Assembly (NCBI RefSeq): GCF_026210795.1
Contig: NC_089440.1
Location: 2,046,001 to 2,110,000 of the forward strand
Origin: Rhizophagus irregularis
Taxonomy: Eukaryota; Glomeromycota; Glomeromycetes; Glomerales; Glomeraceae
Direction of reading: 5' to 3'
DNA: 64,000 nt
The notes under the pieces are model-generated. The model ran no database searches, was not told the DNA's origin, and saw only the letters and a program-made list of their open reading frames with translations. A program made the translations under genes and the position numbers. Below are positions 1 to 11,873 of this stretch, one piece after another; position 1 is the stretch's first letter, and the number at the start of each line of letters is the position of its first letter.

Positions 1-1870
1 GGAGGGAGATTTTTCCTTACCCCTTATATTCGAAATATTTGCCCAATAATTTTTAATACCGTAATTTAAAATAAAACCAACTTTTTTCCCTCTTTCACTC
101 TTTCTCTAGTTAGCACATATACATTGCATTGCTTTTATAGATTGCGCCTCTTAATAAATAATAATTCTCTATTTGTTTCATCATTTCTTGAGCCTTTAGA
201 GGGGAAAATTGTCAAGCTTTAAATCCTGTTTCATGTAATACAGTGAAGTATATATACTTGTATGTTGTATATATGTATAGTAATATAAATACACATATGT
301 TGTCATATAAAAATATAGTTACGTTGCATTTTTTTTAAAAAAATTTCAAATCAATTTTGGCTCCTTAAATGAAATGTGTCGCAGTCAATAGTTGATATAA
401 ATCTCCTGTTTCGTTAATGGACAAGATGGACAACCAGCATTCTAAAGAAAAAAAAAATCTAAGGATTGTTAATTCCGAAATCATAATAATCTTTTTTAAT
501 TAAACTTTAATCATCGATGAACAGTTATAGGAACAATGTGTAATACAATAAAAAAAATCTGATGTTATCATAATAAATATCATAAAATATCATAAATATA
601 AATGTACCCCCTTGGATAACGGTAACAATGGATATGACATAAATAAAACTTAAAAATCAAACACAAAAAAGAAACAAAAACTTGACCTGAAAAAAAAAAA
701 AAAAAAAAATTTTATTGAAACAATGATGGTACGGTACTGGAGATGCTAATATGTGAGATATGTAAGCGAAACATAATACAAACATGAGAAATTGCCTAAC
801 TTAACAAAAATTAACACACGCGTGGTACACATATTAAAATAACAAAGGAAATAACACATTGAACCCCTTTGTATGTATTATGTATATTTCTCTTTTTTAA
901 TTCCAAATTTGATTCTCACCTCTTTTTATGCTCTGTGGCGCTAATAATAATTTGTAATTTTACACTACATTTATAATTTCATTGGCCGCAGAATCATACA
1001 AAAGTAATGAAAGAAAGTATTGTACTCTTTTTGTAATTGATTGTGGCTTTATTTACTAAATTGGTTAATCTTATGGGAAATCGGAGATTGGTGCACATAT
1101 ATTTTTATATATATCTTTTTTTCCCTTAAACTATAAAAAAAAAAATTTGTCACATTATAAATTTTATCACAAATAAATAAATAATCCGGTTAAATTTGTT
1201 TGTTTTTGAATCAAAGATAAGAATTCGCATCAAGAAAAATTTTTGTAGTGACTTCTTCATATTCAACTATTTATAGATTTTTTGCTGATCCTTTCCATTT
1301 ACATTTTTCCTTATCACCAAAAACATACAAGAAATAAATTGTGTCTGTATTTGACACCAATTGAATTCGTGTATTACACTTGCGGTAGTACTATTCGGAG
1401 CTCATCCATTTAACTTCCTTACTTTATACTAAGATACACATAATATATTATATAATGTTATACACTAAAAACTTTATATATAACCTATATAAACGAGTGT
1501 TTTCTTGGTTCCTTTGGAAACCCTTTTTTTCCCTTTGAATCTCAATCGATTTGATATTTCGCTACGAAAATTTTTCATTTTTCTTTTCAAATAAAAATAT
1601 ATATTTTTCTGTACATAAAAAGACTGTATTTTAAATATTTAAAAAAATATTTCTCAAAAAAAAAAAAATACATTTATTTACCTTGTAAAAAAAAAATAAA
1701 AAAAAATAAAAAAAAATAATAATCCTGTTTACATTTAAGTTACTACTATCAAAAGTATATATATTATAATACAAAGCCGGCTTTGTTATATCATTTTTTT
1801 TTGCATTTTATTTAATAATAACTTCTTCACAATACCTCACTTTACACGTTTGCATTCCTCAATTTTAAAA
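1..1870. other. AT-rich intergenic DNA, no gene seen
   Basis: No reading frame with coding character is visible here. The stretch is AT-rich with many A and T runs, including an A-run near 691-709 and A/T-rich simple sequence at 1688-1720. A short palindrome, AAAGCCGGCTTT, lies at 1773-1784. The last few hundred bases are probably the promoter and 5' leader of the Gln/His-rich gene that starts at 1871. Confidence 0.6.
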
Positions 1871-2755
1871 ATGCACGCCAACAATCAAACTAATAATAAT
1901 AATAATAATTCAACATCGGCAATCGATCTTACTTATATTTATACTTTATCAATTGTAAAAATTAAATCTATTGGTAATCAAACTAATTCACCAAAAATTC
2001 GTAAAGATTCTTCTAATCATTTACGTAAATTGGTCTTAATTAATACTTTTATTGAAAGAAAAATGGCTGTTTATGGGGAAATATTAAAATCGAAGAGAAG
2101 TCAGCAGCAGCATCAACAACATCAACAACATCAGCAACATCAACAACAGCAACTTGTTCATCAGTTACCTCCTCTTACTCCTCCTCCATCTCCTCCAATG
2201 AATAAACATTTTGTAATGTCCCCTTCCCAAAATGTTCAACATAAACAACAGCAACAGCAACAACAGCAACAGCAACATCAACAGCAACATCAACATCAAC
2301 ATCAACATCAACATCAACAGCAACATCAACATCAACATCAACAACAACAACAACAGCAGCAACAACAAAGGGTGAAGAAATCTGGTTATTCGTATGGTGG
2401 AGGTTTTAAAAGGGTTCAACAACAACAAAAACAACAGCAACGTCAAAAACCTTTCCAAGTTGTTCAACCTATTCAAGTTTATAGTAATCAAGTACCGTTG
2501 GTTCCTCAAAGAACTGGATTCAATTTAGTTCAACAACCGCAAATTCATTGGATTCCAATTCAAGTACCCACTCATCATCATCATAATAATAATCATAATC
2601 ATCAAATGCATTATAACTATAGCGTGGTACAGACCCAGGAACAACAACTTTACTTGCAACAACACGTTTTCTTGCCTCCTCATCCGCGTGGCCCTCATGC
2701 TCCACCGCTTCATTTGGCCAAGTTGGTTAGAAGGCCTCAATTGGTTAGAATGTAA
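1871..2755 (+). CDS. Gln/His-rich low-complexity protein, function unknown
   Basis: Single-exon frame of 294 residues. The open frame extends upstream to a TTG at 1850, but the first ATG is at 1871 and is the better start. The N-terminal 75 residues are ordinary sequence: Asn-rich, then a Lys/Arg/Leu-rich segment containing LRKLVLINTFIERKMAVYGE. From about residue 77 to 190 the protein is mostly CAA/CAG and CAT codons giving Gln and His runs, broken by a proline segment (PPLTPPPSPP). The C-terminal third stays Gln/His-rich with PxxP-like pieces. I see no catalytic domain. Short segments around residues 15-40 weakly recall helical motifs of fungal transcriptional regulators, but not enough to name a family. 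Low-complexity tracts like these are common in fungal transcription cofactors, so a nuclear regulatory role is only a guess. The codon tract is a likely site of repeat-length variation between isolates. Confidence 0.6.
   Translation: MHANNQTNNNNNNSTSAIDLTYIYTLSIVKIKSIGNQTNSPKIRKDSSNHLRKLVLINTFIERKMAVYGEILKSKRSQQQHQQHQQHQQHQQQQLVHQLPPLTPPPSPPMNKHFVMSPSQNVQHKQQQQQQQQQQHQQQHQHQHQHQHQQQHQHQHQQQQQQQQQQRVKKSGYSYGGGFKRVQQQQKQQQRQKPFQVVQPIQVYSNQVPLVPQRTGFNLVQQPQIHWIPIQVPTHHHHNNNHNHQMHYNYSVVQTQEQQLYLQQHVFLPPHPRGPHAPPLHLAKLVRRPQLVRM
2101..2370 (+). repeat. CAA/CAG/CAT trinucleotide tract
   Basis: Two dense blocks (about 2104-2160 and 2246-2368) of CAA, CAG and CAT triplets encode the Gln/His runs of the 1871-2755 protein. 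The purine/pyrimidine-biased triplets are interleaved, not a pure single-unit run. Confidence 0.85.
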
Positions 2756-3239
2756 TATATAATTGATGATTAATAACACAATTGAGGATGGATATTGGGA
2801 GATTGGAAAAGGTGAAGTAAGAGGCGAAAATATCTAAAAAGATTTTCTTTTTATCAAAAAAATTGAAAGAATTCGATATTCTTTCCTAATTTCTTTTATT
2901 CACTTTGTAATTATTTTTCATTCTTTTTTTAAAACTAAATTAATCATATATAGTTTCAAAAGAATATATATATATATTTTTTTTTTTGGGAAGGTTCTTG
3001 GGATTTATTTAGGGGTTCAAAATAAAAAAAAAATTTCATTTTTTCTCTCTCTCAATCATTTTCAAATTAATAATGTATTTTTGTTAAATAGATAAAAAAA
3101 AATATGGACTTTATTCTTAAAAAAAAAATAATTTAAAGTTTATTGCATATGTTTTCTTATCTTTTTTTTTTTAATTACTCTTGCATTATTTTTTTCCTTT
3201 TTCTTTTTCTGTAATTATTTTTGTTTTTAATTATTTTTT

Positions 3240-3288
<49 letters not shown>

Positions 3289-3757
3289 CTCTGTATTCAA
3301 AAATTTAATAGAATCTGGTAAATAATAAAATTTTTATTTTTTCTTCTTTTTTTTTGTAATCAACGTTTATTAAGGAGTATATAATTATGTTTGTTTTAAA
3401 TCACAGTGTTTGTAAAAAAATGCAGATTTTCGATTTGTGAAAAGTTAAATGAGGCATACTGCAGGGTTCAAAACTTGTAAAATCGTTGGTGTTACTGTAT
3501 GATCGTGATCTTGTGTCTTTATTTCTTTTCCCTGTTCCATAAATTTTTTTTAATTATACAATCATGAAAAATTGCTTATTCTTTGACGAAAGATTATGGT
3601 AAGTACCAATATATTGCGAGTAAGTCTTATACGCGGGAATTTTAAAATTTCATATGATTGTAGATAGTAATGTTCATAGAATGCTACAATTGCACCTAAA
3701 ACCGACTTTCTACCGTAGTAAAAATTAAATAATCACGTGTTATAATACGCATATATG

Positions 3758-3763
3758 ACGCGT
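3758..3763. promoter_or_regulatory. MluI cell-cycle-box-like site (ACGCGT)
   Basis: ACGCGT sits inside the ten-base palindrome TGACGCGTCA about 275 bases upstream of the ATG at 4036. A second copy lies at 4013-4018. In yeasts ACGCGT is the core bound by MBF (Mbp1/Swi6), which drives G1/S genes for DNA synthesis. That it works this way here is inference. Confidence 0.35.
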
Positions 3764-4012
3764 CACGAGTTTCATCATGATATCCGTCTCTTTAGTCTTT
3801 ACGCATAACATAATATTTCTTTTTAGAGTTCGAAATTTTTCCTCATAGTACGAAACTTAAAATATTGTCCCGTAAACAGGTAACTTTACCAATATTGGTA
3901 CAAATAGAAATTAACAATTCATAAGCTTTATTCGAATTTTTTTTTTCTTTTTTTCCCCTTATTTTTAGTTTTGACAAAAATTTGGTTTTGTTTTTTTTTT
4001 TAAAAAAAAACA

Positions 4013-4018
4013 ACGCGT
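4013..4018. promoter_or_regulatory. second ACGCGT site next to the HMG-box start
   Basis: ACGCGT 18 bases before the ATG at 4036, in the sequence context CAACGCGTTT. A third copy lies within the first exon at 4075-4080. Such GC-containing six-mers are rare by chance in DNA this AT-rich. Confidence 0.3.
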
Positions 4019-4035
4019 TTTTTAAATTAATAAGG

Positions 4036-5110
4036 ATGAATATGTTAGGAAAATTATCACAAAGCTCTTTAGCAACGCGTATACTAGGAACCACGCCTTC
4101 TCTTTATTGTAATGGTCGTATTGTTTGTGTTAATTTATTACGACAATATGCTACTACTACGACAAAAAATACAAAGAATACGAAGAAGAATACAAAGAAT
4201 ACAAAGACCACAAAGACCACAAAGAGTACAAAGACTAAACGAGGAAGTGACTCTAAATCAACTCAGAAAAAAAGTAGTAAAATTACGAAAGCTTTTTTTC
4301 AGAAGAAGTGTTATGATAATAAGTTTTGTTTTATTAAAAATGTGATTGAATGCTAGAAAAAAAATCATTGTTAAAAATATATATGTTTTTTTTTTTAAAG
4401 AAAAGGAAAAAGAAAATGTTTATCTTATACCTCAAGAACCAAAAAAGCCTTCAACAGCTTATACTCTTTTCTTCCGTGATTTTTTTTACGAAAGACATAA
4501 AAAGAATCCAGAAGATAAAGTAACTGAAATTGCTAGATTAGCTGGTAATGAATGGGTTAAATTATCAGCAGAGGAGAAAAACGTAAGAAATTTTTCTTAA
4601 CGATTTTTTTTAACTTTATTTGGCTTAATTCATTTTTAATTCCGAAATCAAGAAATATACAAATCAATATAAAGAAAAAAGGGATGAATTTAAGACCTCT
4701 CATGAAGCGTGGTTAAGGTCTTTGACACTTGATCAAATTGCCCAAGAAAATAAACGACGTAGAATGGAGATGTCTAAGGGAAGGAGAAAATCAAAATTGA
4801 AATTGCTTAAACATCCTGATCAGCCAAAGAGACCTAAAACACCTTATATTCATTTTGTTGTGGAACGTATGAGTGACAATGCAGAGAAAGGAGCTGTTCG
4901 GATTAAAGAACTCGCTTCTGAATGGAGACAACTCAGTGATGAAGATAAAGAGGTAGGTTGAATTTTTTTTGTATATATCAATTTGAATTTTTCTAAAAAT
5001 TATTTTTTTTTTAAAAAAAAAAGCCGTATAAAAAAAGATATCAACAATCTAAAAGTGAGTACGAAACAGATATGAGAGCGTTCGAAGAGAAATACATCGT
5101 TACTAATTAG
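4036..5110 (+). CDS. mitochondrial two-HMG-box protein (TFAM/Abf2 type)
   Basis: Likely mitochondrial nucleoid DNA-packaging protein with two HMG boxes, as in yeast Abf2 and animal TFAM. Exons read as 4036 to about 4276, 4401-4582, 4653-4952 and 5024-5110. The first donor is uncertain: GTAAAA at 4277 keeps the frame, and other GTs nearby could be used. The protein is about 269 residues. The N-terminus has a presequence-like stretch without acidic residues (MNMLGKLSQSSLATRILGTT), followed by a Thr/Lys/Asn-rich basic linker. HMG box 1 begins EPKKPSTAYTLFFRD and continues across intron 2 (EEKN, then KYTNQYKEKRDEF). HMG box 2 begins QPKRPKTPYIHFV and ends after the last intron with YKKRYQQSKSEYE. 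The protein ends eight residues after box 2. The gene is convergent with the bL21m gene. Both products are predicted mitochondrial, but that may be coincidence. Confidence 0.85.
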
Positions 5111-5253
5111 AGATAAATGCGTGGATAAAAAAAGTGCGGATAAAAGTAAGCTCAAGAAAAAGGATTCGGTAATGATTTAATTACTTAAAAAAAAGATTAT
5201 TTTATATATAATAAATGAAATGAAAATTGCACAAATTCTTAGAAATTCTTTTT

Positions 5254-5920
5254 TCAATTCAATTTATTAATTTCAACTTCAGAAATTCTCAATATGGTGT
5301 AGGTTTGTTTATGAGTAACTCTTTTTTTGTGTCTATTCCTTCGTTTCTTCTTAAAAATTTCAATAAAAGGTCCTTTAGGTTGCTCAACTACTGTAGCTTT
5401 GATACTATAAAATGCCTCGGAAACTAAAGGTTGCCCTTTAATCGTATAATCCTTTGAACCTATTTCCGTTACACGATTCAATTTTATTTCATCCCCAATG
5501 TCTACGTCACTTAATCTATGAGTTATAACTAAATCATTTTTTGTTATTAAAAATTTTTGTGACCGAATTTCTACTACTGCATAAAAATGAAGTTGTTCTC
5601 TTAACCGATTTAAATAATCTTTTGTTGCAATAGAGAATGATGGTATATGAGAGTACTTTGACAATGAAAATGAATATGACGAAGATGGTGGATCCGTTGT
5701 ATCCGTTGTAGTCGTAGTTGTCGTCGTGGAAGTGATCAATTTATAAGTCGTTGAACTATAAACCGCTTGAATTTGAAATGTTTATTTTAGTTAAACTATT
5801 AAAAAGAATTTAAATGATATAATTGTTACCTTTAGGCATATTATTAATATGTTGTGGCATTCGTAAGAACGGACTTATAACCATTTTAGAAATATGCAAA
5901 ATAGATAAAAAATTTTTCAT
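5254..5920 (-). CDS. mitochondrial large-ribosomal-subunit protein bL21m
   Basis: Homologue of bacterial L21, a component of the mitochondrial large ribosomal subunit that contacts 23S-type rRNA. There are two exons on the minus strand, 5920-5830 and 5765-5254, with a 64-base intron; the donor is GGTAACA and the acceptor TTCAAG. The protein has 200 residues. The N-terminus (MKNFLSILHISKMVISPFLR) lacks acidic residues and looks like a mitochondrial presequence. It is followed by a Thr-rich linker and then the L21 core: FYAVVEIRSQKFLITKNDL, a GDEIKLNRV strand, and the basic C-terminal block KKKRRNRHKKRVTHKQTYT, which is the family signature. Without the first exon the frame would have no ATG, which supports the splice. 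The start lies 220 bases from the divergent ubiquitin-hydrolase start at 6141, so the two genes may share a promoter. Confidence 0.87.
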
Positions 5921-6140
5921 TTCTTCTAAAAACGATTGATTTTTTCTTTTTTTGAATGATTTTTTCTTTTTTGAAATTTTTTTTCTTTGATAATCTTAAT
6001 CCGACTTCCATGTGACCTTCATTGTCATTTAAAGATATATAAGATATACGTAATTGTACTTTATTACACAGCAGTTTTGTGCTACCTTGTCATTTTTTGA
6101 CCATACGAAAAACATCCCGGACTTTTAAAAAAACCAAGGT

Positions 6141-9100
6141 ATGAGTAAAAAAAAAAATAAGAATAAAGCTAAAAACAAAAAAACTCGTAAGATGGCCTCC
6201 CAAAATCACGAAAATAATATGTCGGTTGATAATGAATTAGAAGGAAGTAGTGTATCATTTCTATCTAACTTTCTATTTCTTTAGTTAATTTTATTTATTT
6301 TTATTCCTATTTTATTTTATTTTATACCGGAGTTTTTTTTTACTAACTGGACATGATTTGTGATCACCTTTCATTAGGTACTTCTCAACATACTAAAAAT
6401 ACTTCTTCTGATGACGATAGCCATCCTAATGGAAAATGCGGGCATGTTAGTAAAGAAACAGTAAAAGCGAACAAAGTTGATAAAAAAGTGAAAAATACAT
6501 TTTTAGAGATCAATTGTATGGTATATATTCAAACAAATGGTTTTCTTTTTGAAATTCTTTTTAATGATTTATAAATGATTGTCTTTTAATGATATATTAT
6601 TAATCAAATTTGTGTTTTCTAAAACAGACTTGCAAGGATAATAACGAAACCCCTTCAACGTCTACGACAGATTCGAATGATGCCGTATCACCGCCTGTTA
6701 ATATTTGGATATGTCTTACTTGTGCTGAAATGCATTGTGGCCGCGACATCAAAGGGCATGCAATTCAACATTTTAAAGACAAGGACCATCCCATATCACT
6801 CAATATGGAAACTCTTCAAACTTGGTACGTTAATTAGAAATTGATTTACTTTTGCCCATGCGATATTTTTTAATGTTATTACGTTATTTTCAGGTGTTAT
6901 GAATGTGACGATGAAATTACTCCTTCAACCAAAAATAATCAAATTTTATCCCAAGTACAGGCCGCTATTCGAAAACATTTAAAGAAAGACGAGGAAGATA
7001 GTAAAGGTTAGTTAATGTTAATCTTGAATGAAATTTTGCTTTATAAAATAAATATTTACATTTTATTTTATTAGCAATAGAACCTTATGATTATGAAAAA
7101 CCAAAAAGAAAGTGGCAATATGAAATTACCGCGCCAGGGTTGAGCAATCTCGGAAATACTTGTTTTTTCAACTCCGTCATGCAGGTGTGTTGAAATTATT
7201 TTAATGCAAGTAGACATAGACTTTACCTTTGCATTTGTGAACTAAAACTAACTAAAACTAGGTTGTTGTTGGTACTTCCGTGCTTCATGATGTACTTACA
7301 CCGTCAGATCCCTATAATGATCCGCCGCATATTGATGCTACAAAATGCATAGCGGCTAAAGAAGATACTGAGAATGATGCCGGTCCTCTTACTAATGCTT
7401 TTAAAGAATTTCTTCGTGATATGTGGCGAACGCGTGAAGATACAATCGCACCAAGAGAATTATTTAATCAAATTTCTAAGAAATGGCAACAATTTCGTGG
7501 ATGGAGACAACAAGATAGTCAAGAACTTATGCGCTTTTTATTTGATGGAATAAAAAGTGAAGAAATTGAGGTAGGAATTTTTTCATTCATATTGTACATT
7601 ACAACATTCACAATATGTGGTAATCATAAATCATACCATATATTCGTACCTTCTTAATACTTTAGTGAATTCTACAACTAGATTAGAATTTAATTGGATA
7701 ATTAAAATTCTATATTACTATTATATGTTATATGTTATGCATTAGAGGTTGTATATGCGTCATTAAAGGGACTTGTTAATTCTTGATAGAACATATAATA
7801 ATCAACGTATGAAAAACTGGCATTCAATAATTTATCTTTTAAATTATAGCTTATAAGGAAATTACGATTGCAGTCTCAAGACCCTCAAGATGAAGATGAG
7901 GAAAGAATGGATGATGATAGTGAAGAGGGTAATTATGCCCTTATTTTCTATTATATAGAAAATCTTGCTGAAACCTTATATATATCTAATATATATCTAT
8001 ATAAATATTTTAGAGGAAGATTTAGAAAGTAATGAAGATGATACGAAAAAGGAAGTTAGCGAAAAATATGAATCTTTTATCGATGCTTGCTTTGGTGGAA
8101 AACTAGTCAGCGTCATTGTATGTGACGTATGCAAAAATGTAAGTTTTACTAACTAATATGTTCGTTTATTTGAATGACTTTTAACATAACAATTATTCAT
8201 AATCGATTATAGTGTTCGTATTCATACGAAGACTTTTTGGATGTTTCATTGCCAATTAAATCATCGCCTGATTCAAAGGTAAGATTATTATTATTATTTT
8301 ATACTTAAATAAATAAATTATCAACTTAAAAACTTTTATATTCGTAAATTCATAGAACTCATATGGGTTTGAATATAACAGTATATATCATAATACATCA
8401 TATTCATTTAATAATGATACATTTAAAAAAAATAATGAGGGCAGTCCGTCCCAGACTCAGAGTGAGGATGGCTCAGAAAATGAAGATGAGAAGTCTAATG
8501 AGGAAGAAAGTTCTGATACCGAGATAGAAGAAGGAATTCCGGTTCCTACTAAAGAGGAAAGAGAGAGAATTAAATTGCTTTTAAGAGATCTTCCATCGGA
8601 TTCAGGACGATCAACTCCGAACTCATCAAAGGAACCTGTAACACTCCGAGATTGTTTAAAAAGTTTTGTGAAGGTTGAAACCCTAGAAAATGACAATAGC
8701 TTTGCTTGTGACAATTGCTGGAAACTCAAGGAAGTATACGATAAACAGATGAGAGAAAACGAAATAAGAGAAAACGAATTAAGAAGAGAAAACGAATTAA
8801 GAGAAAGAGAATTAAGAGAAAGAGAATTAAGGGAAAGAGAATTAAGAGAAGAAGAATTAAGAGAAAAAGAATTAAAAGACAAAGAATTAACTTCTGAAGA
8901 AATTGACACTGATGAGAATCTATTAGATGATTCAAAAAATACTGAATCTGAAGGAAATGGAGTACATACTCAAGATACAGAAGATACTCAAGAAGTCATG
9001 GAAGATATACAATACACGGGAAGAAATGATATAAATAACCTACGTAATAATGTATCTAATGATTCTCCTCCATCAGAATCTGATAGTTCAAGAATAGATA

Positions 9101-9765
9101 ATGAAAATTCATCAGACGCAAATGATATCAATTCTTCTTTTAATAATAATAATTCGTACACATATACGAACTCTTTGTCAACTAAAAGTTCCAAGCCAGA
9201 ACGAACGTATATTCTTCGCAAAGCTTATAAAAGATATCTTTTTGATTCTTTACCCCCTGTGTTGGTCTTTCATCTTAAAAGGTTTCAACAAGTTGGAGGT
9301 AGATGGTCAGTTAGTATGAAAAAGATTGATGATTTTGTAGCTTTTGATGAAGAATTGGATGTCGGTGATTTCGTTGTTCCACCTGAAATTGAAAAGAAAA
9401 ATGAAAATGGAATTAACAACGGACATATAATTGATGATGGTAATAATACACACTCATTATTGAAACAAAATAAAAAACATACCAAGTATCGACTTTATGG
9501 TGTGGTAGTACATCTTGGAAGTTTATATAATGGACATTATATAGCGTATGTACTTTCAAGGAATATTCGTGAAGGAGATCATTATGGTTTTAGTTTTTCT
9601 TCTGATACTTTAAAAAAAGTAGATCGGATTGAACGACAAAAGCATAAAACAGGTAGTGAAAGGCAATGGATCTATTGTAGCGATAGTTCTGTAAGAGCTG
9701 CTAATGTTGATGAAGTACTTAAAAGTGGTGCATATTTATTATTTTATGAGCGTGTATATGAATGA
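6141..9765 (+). CDS. ubiquitin carboxyl-terminal hydrolase, USP16/USP45 type
   Basis: Cysteine protease removing ubiquitin; USP16/45-type enzymes act on nuclear and chromatin substrates. Exons: 6141-6246 (donor least certain), 6378-6520, 6628-6824, 6894-7006, 7075-7184, 7262-7570, 7850-7928, 8014-8138, 8213-8278 and 8356-9765. Together these give 885 residues with consistent phases. After a Lys-rich start (MSKKKNKNKAKNKK) comes a ZnF-UBP domain with CGHV, C-x2-C, WICLTC, HCGRD, HAIQHF and the WCYEC pair. The catalytic domain has the Cys box (GLSNLGNTCFFNSVMQ, Cys about residue 216), the QQDSQEL box (about 307-312), a C-x2-C pair (CDVCKNCSYSYEDF) spanning an intron, a second one (CDNCWKLKE), the His box (GHYIAYV, His about 810) and CSDSSV (Asp about 859). 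A variable acidic and charged insertion lies between the zinc ligands and the His box. It contains about seven ELRER-type repeats (8755-8890). All catalytic residues look intact. Confidence 0.93.
8755..8890 (+). repeat. charged E-L-R-E-R coding repeat in the USP gene
   Basis: Tandem 15-base units (GAATTAAGAGAAAGA and variants) encode ENELR, ERELR, EEELR and EKELK pentapeptides, about seven copies, inside the last exon of the ubiquitin hydrolase. They should form a highly charged helix. The units are nearly identical at the DNA level, which suggests recent slippage. Confidence 0.85.
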
Positions 9766-11448
9766 ATTAATTAATGATGCATTTAAAAATAATTATTATT
9801 GATATATTAGAAATAATTTCATATTAAAAACTGCTAAAAACTATTAAGCGCTAGCGCAGTTTTATCAATGTGCATTTTGGCCACATGATAAATATTTGAC
9901 TTTTTCATATTTTTATTTATTTTAACCAATAATAAAAAATTCTTAATTATTGAAAATAAATTAAATCTACATATGAGGATTCATTAGAAGCAATAAAGAG
10001 AAAATATGAAATTGAAAACAAAATAGATAATACCATATTAGTAGTACCAAATCTGGTAATCTGATTAATTTGAAACCAAAATGCAATTATTAGTATGGTT
10101 TTAAAATCATAAGAATATTTTCAAATTGCAAATCTTAAATGAAAACTAAAATTATTAACTGGAGTCTGAACTTTGAAGATTATAGGTATATGGTATTTTT
10201 TTACATTTAAAGACTCATTTCTTACAATCAGTATTAGCCAAATTATATATTATGATACCAATTAGGATTGCTTTATTTAATTATAAACAAAAAATATATA
10301 TAATTAATATCTAATTGCAATTGCAAATATTAATATTACTAATAAGAGGTATTTTTACTTTTTATATATTTATTATTAAAATATATATTGATTTAAGATT
10401 TTTACTTCAAATCACCGGGGGTGATTATCACCGTTGGCCAGAATTATCAATTTTTACCAGCACTATATTTTTTAAATGCTGGTCAATCATCATAATTTCA
10501 GTCACTGGTGATCATCACCTCCAGTGATAGTTGGAAAAATTCTTGATTTAATATTGATTTTATACATTTTATAATAAATAATTATAAATTTATACTGTAC
10601 TTATCTCTTTAATAAAATGTGTATTGCTTGTTCTCTTTGAAAGTAATTTTTTTTTTTAAAAAAAAAAATTATATATTCATATTTATTTTTATTTTAGTAA
10701 TACACAATATAAATATTAAATAATACTTTCAAAATTTAAATTAAAAAAAAATTATATATAAAAAAATTGACTAAATTGGATTAAATTTGGCTAAATTTAC
10801 TTTTTCTTTATTAAATTATAACTTATTTTATATATATTTAAAATTCTTATATAATTAATAGTAAATTTTTTTTATTTTTATTAATAATTATATAATTAAT
10901 TTCTTTTATAAGTACTTTCTATATAAACATTTTTTCTCTTTAAGTATATCTACTTTATTTAGTTATTAGTTCCAATAATATAATAAATATAATCTTTTAT
11001 ATAATTATATGTAATAGTATAATTTAAGCTAAAATTACAATTTTATATAACAAAAATTTTTTATAAAATTATATTATAAAATCAAAACAAGTAATTATTT
11101 AATAGTAAAATTTTAATAAAAAATTAATATTAAAATCATGTAATTATATAAGTTAATTATAAATATATTTTATATAATTATATTATTTATTAATGTACAA
11201 ACAAAAGTAATATAATTTGTTATATTTAAATAATTATTTTATTTTATTTAAAGTAATTATTAAAACCAAAATAATTATTATTAATAGTAAATACTATAAA
11301 TGTTTTAATTTTATAATATAATTCTATTAAAAAATTTGATTTATCTAAATATTATTAAAAAATTTTAAAAATCAAAAAGAAATTTTATTATATATAATAA
11401 TATAAAATTATATTTGGTGGATCCCATGATCACCAAACATTGAAAATA
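9766..11448. other. AT-rich intergenic DNA with degenerate repeats
   Basis: No coding frame is supported. Around 10410-10530 there is a small cluster of GGTGAT/ATCACC words forming imperfect palindromes, such as TCACTGGTGATCATCACC. The segment 10592-10670 (ATAAAATGTGTATTGCTTG, then T- and A-runs) recurs in similar form at 17408-17460, so both are probably pieces of one repeat family. The remainder is over 80% A+T. Confidence 0.55.
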
Positions 11449-11560
11449 GGGCCTTTATGGCTAAGATAACCCATTATTAAATGAAGTCTATCTACGGAGT
11501 TAAACGATTACTTGACAGTGCACACATAAGGTACTACTATCGGTATAACAAGTGGTTTGT
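11449..11560 (+). ncRNA. possible degenerate 5S rRNA-like sequence
   Basis: Two blocks resemble conserved parts of fungal 5S rRNA in the right order. The first is GTCTATCTACGGAGTTAAAC (compare the GTCCGATC...AGTTAAGC region, which includes box A). About 21 bases later comes TAAGGTACTACTATCGGTAT followed by AACAAGTGG (compare TTAGTACTANGGTNGGNGACNA). A T-rich run follows at 11572. The terminal helix does not pair well, so this is more likely a pseudogene or a 5S-derived retrosequence than a working gene. No covariance-model search was possible. Confidence 0.3.
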
Positions 11561-11606
11561 AGTTTAATTATATTTTTTTATTTTTTATTTTTTTTTAAAT
11601 TTAAAG

Positions 11607-11615
11607 TTTATTAAT
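11607..11615. repeat. 9-bp target-site duplication of MULE 1 (left)
   Basis: TTTATTAAT immediately left of the element; the identical nine bases are at 13407-13415. Nine-base duplications are typical of Mutator-like elements. Confidence 0.8.
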
Positions 11616-11873
11616 GGATTTTTTTTTTATCGCTATGGTGATATATCGCTAGTCCTCAAATATCACGTGTTTAGACTATTATCATGTGATTAGTTTATCG
11701 TTATTTTTATTAAAGCAAAGCAATAACTATACAAATTAATTATTAACAATTATTAACATATTACTATTATCTTTCTATTGATACATTCTTTCAATTAATA
11801 CATTTTTTCTATTGATACATTATTTCTATTCATGCATTCTAATTAATTATTCCTGACGTTAAATTTCTTGTTC

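Larger units (their letters stand above)
2756..4035. other. Intergenic region with long T-run and probable promoter
   Basis: No coding frame is convincing here. A very long homopolymer of about 47 T lies at 3242-3288. The 3' part (3560-4035) has a higher GC content, with several ACG/CGT-containing words, and probably holds the promoter of the mitochondrial HMG-box gene that starts at 4036. Confidence 0.6.

Noticed and set aside
2165-2779. Minus-strand frames rich in Leu/Met opposite the Gln/His-rich gene
   Set aside because: They are the reverse reading of CAA/CAT triplets and have no independent support.
8457-9485. Several Ser/Leu-rich antisense frames within the ubiquitin hydrolase gene
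   Set aside because: Shadows of the repeat-rich last exon; the sense frame has all catalytic motifs.
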